A stretch of DNA of 27,030 bases from CAYWBW01 sp964456745 (GTDB lineage Bacteria > Patescibacteriota > Gracilibacteria > GCA-2401425 > JAJOLG01): NCBI GenBank assembly GCA_964456745.1, contig CAYWBW010000027.1, positions 1 to 27,030 of the forward strand. The letters are read 5' to 3'. This document shows positions 26,972 to 27,030 of the stretch, in pieces; the stretch's first letter is position 1; each line of letters opens with the position of its first letter. The position numbers and the translations under genes were made by a program. Below the pieces are notes generated by a model. It saw only the letters and a list, made by a program, of their open reading frames with translations. It was not told the DNA's origin and made no database searches.

Positions 26972-27030
26972 TTCATCTTAAAATAAACTTTGAAGTGCAA
27001 CACTTATCGATAAAATTATTAACTAATTTT

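Overview
The window is AT-rich DNA that makes sense only if UGA is read as glycine (genetic code 25), as in the candidate phyla Absconditabacteria (SR1) and Gracilibacteria (BD1-5). In the standard code nearly every gene breaks into short pieces. With UGA = Gly, long reading frames open and UGA falls on glycines that are invariant in known families: both glycines of GHNGID and the one in TGPHLHF of an M23 peptidase, SLDGY of a DHFR-like reductase, and the DTG of an aspartic protease. TGG still serves as Trp. Start codons have A/T-rich leaders without an obvious Shine-Dalgarno sequence. All coordinates below are for the UGA-read-through frames.

Layout. (1) 1-9157, + strand: the tail and lysis end of a siphovirus-like prophage or phage. 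It holds a tail tube protein, a tail-assembly chaperone pair with an A9 frameshift site, a TP901-type tape measure protein, a tail hub-like gene broken by one TAA, two more tail proteins, a frame-broken holin-like gene and an M23 endolysin. (2) 9174-10031, - strand: a secreted protein of unknown function, converging on the endolysin. (3) 10229-15193, + strand: host-like genes, namely an excisionase-type HTH protein, a carbon-nitrogen hydrolase joined to a degenerate type I dehydroquinase-like domain, an HD phosphohydrolase, a HIT protein, a DHFR/RibD-like reductase, a receiver-like protein with a frame break, and an unknown protein. (4) About 15190-24710: a probable mobile island. It has a large serine recombinase and a phage terminase small subunit (- strand), a four-gene + strand cluster including a single-domain retropepsin-like protease, a three-gene - strand operon led by a KilA-N protein, a PQ-loop-like membrane protein, and a two-gene ATPase (RloA/AAA15-like) plus RloB/Toprim pair resembling anti-phage defence operons. 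(5) 24719-27030: a decayed copy of an island gene, a ParB-like fragment, two unknown proteins (one with a Ser-Thr-Glu repeat that runs into a 100-N assembly gap), and decayed coding sequence.

The most interesting points are these. The island carries an integrase and TerS but, within the window, no large terminase, portal or capsid gene, a layout reminiscent of phage satellites, and it carries a likely defence pair. The ATPase gene of that pair uses no UGA for its 21 glycines, against 15 of 16 in the host-like HD gene, which points to recent import from a standard-code organism. A 12-bp exact direct repeat (AAAAAGTTCGAC) brackets the island. Several genes are broken by single-base shifts, two of them at homopolymers, which could be true decay or sequencing error.
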